A DNA stretch of 64,000 nucleotides from Pseudoruegeria sp. SHC-113 (GTDB lineage: Bacteria > Pseudomonadota > Alphaproteobacteria > Rhodobacterales > Rhodobacteraceae), in NCBI RefSeq assembly GCF_025376885.1, contig NZ_JAHUBR010000003.1, positions 124,001-188,000 on the forward strand. Direction: 5' to 3'. The translations under genes and the position numbers were made by a program. The notes under the pieces are model-generated. The model searched no databases. It saw only the letters and a list, made by a program, of their open reading frames with translations, and was not told where the DNA came from. Within the stretch, counting starts at the first letter, position 1. Each line of letters opens with the position of its first letter. Of the stretch, positions 63,998 through 64,000 are shown piece after piece.

Positions 63998-64000
63998 GTG
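63998..64000 (+). CDS. Possible start codon of a divergent gene running off the right edge
   Basis: The last bases read AGGGGGAGAGAATCCGTG. GGGGGAG is a strong Shine-Dalgarno sequence at a normal distance from GTG 63998. No coding sequence is available to test it. By analogy with other ROK regulators the gene may be an ABC sugar-binding protein. Confidence 0.35.

Overview
The window is a 64 kb stretch of GC-rich chromosome from an alphaproteobacterium, most likely a Rhodobacteraceae of the marine Roseobacter group. The evidence is a GcrA cell-cycle regulator, an FnrL-type regulator next to hemN and a ccoNOQP-ccoGHIS cluster, a Tpa/Xsc taurine pathway with a MocR-type TauR, and a high density of TRAP and ABC solute importers. 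No IS element, prophage, CRISPR array, tRNA or rRNA was seen. Apart from one 578-base and one 442-base intergenic region the sequence is densely coding.

Layout. Bases 1-5.1 kb hold a TRAP transporter with an OsmC-like protein, an intradiol (hydroxyquinol-type) dioxygenase and a GntR/FCD regulator, probably a module for an aromatic compound. Bases 5.2-13 kb hold rimO, a secreted DUF3604 protein, gcrA, an orphan ABC-2 permease and a hybrid histidine kinase with a histidine-rich periplasmic segment. Bases 13.2-16.5 kb hold argD-argF and a ketopantoate-reductase-like gene. Bases 16.5-30.4 kb are a microaerobic respiration and haem block: hemN and fnrL (divergent over one FNR box), a universal stress protein and ccoNOQP (divergent over two FNR boxes), ccoGHIS behind an FNR-like box, then hemC and hemE. 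Bases 30.3-36.6 kb hold an ASPIC/FG-GAP protein, a ROK regulator and a xylose-type importer xylFHG. Bases 36.8-39.9 kb are a YbhGFS-like drug exporter. Bases 39.9-51.8 kb are a sugar regulon: a CUT1 importer operon with an isomerase and a Gfo/Idh oxidoreductase, a LacI regulator, and a second operon with another isomerase, another oxidoreductase, a FAH-family sugar-acid dehydratase candidate and a GNAT protein. Near-identical LacI operators stand before both operons. Bases 51.8-62.5 kb are taurine dissimilation: citrate synthase, pta, xsc, tauR, tpa and tauABC. A second ROK regulator closes the window, with a 19-bp palindrome upstream.

How the genes work together. TauABC imports taurine, Tpa makes sulfoacetaldehyde, Xsc makes acetyl phosphate and sulfite, Pta makes acetyl-CoA, and the adjacent citrate synthase can draw it into the TCA cycle. 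Under low oxygen FnrL would raise the cbb3 oxidase, its copper and assembly factors and oxygen-independent haem synthesis. The sugar genes suggest uptake and oxidation of sugars through oxidoreductase/isomerase steps and possibly a non-phosphorylative pentose route.

The most notable non-coding observations are two tandem hairpins behind ccoP with an identical 21-nt loop and compensatory stem changes, a 99-bp MITE-like element present twice in opposite orientation and each time abutting a stop codon, an argF terminator that contains the ribosome binding site of the next gene, and paired TauR-like direct repeats with the same 23-bp period at two promoters. The most notable protein oddity is a TauC permease with a large periplasmic insert.
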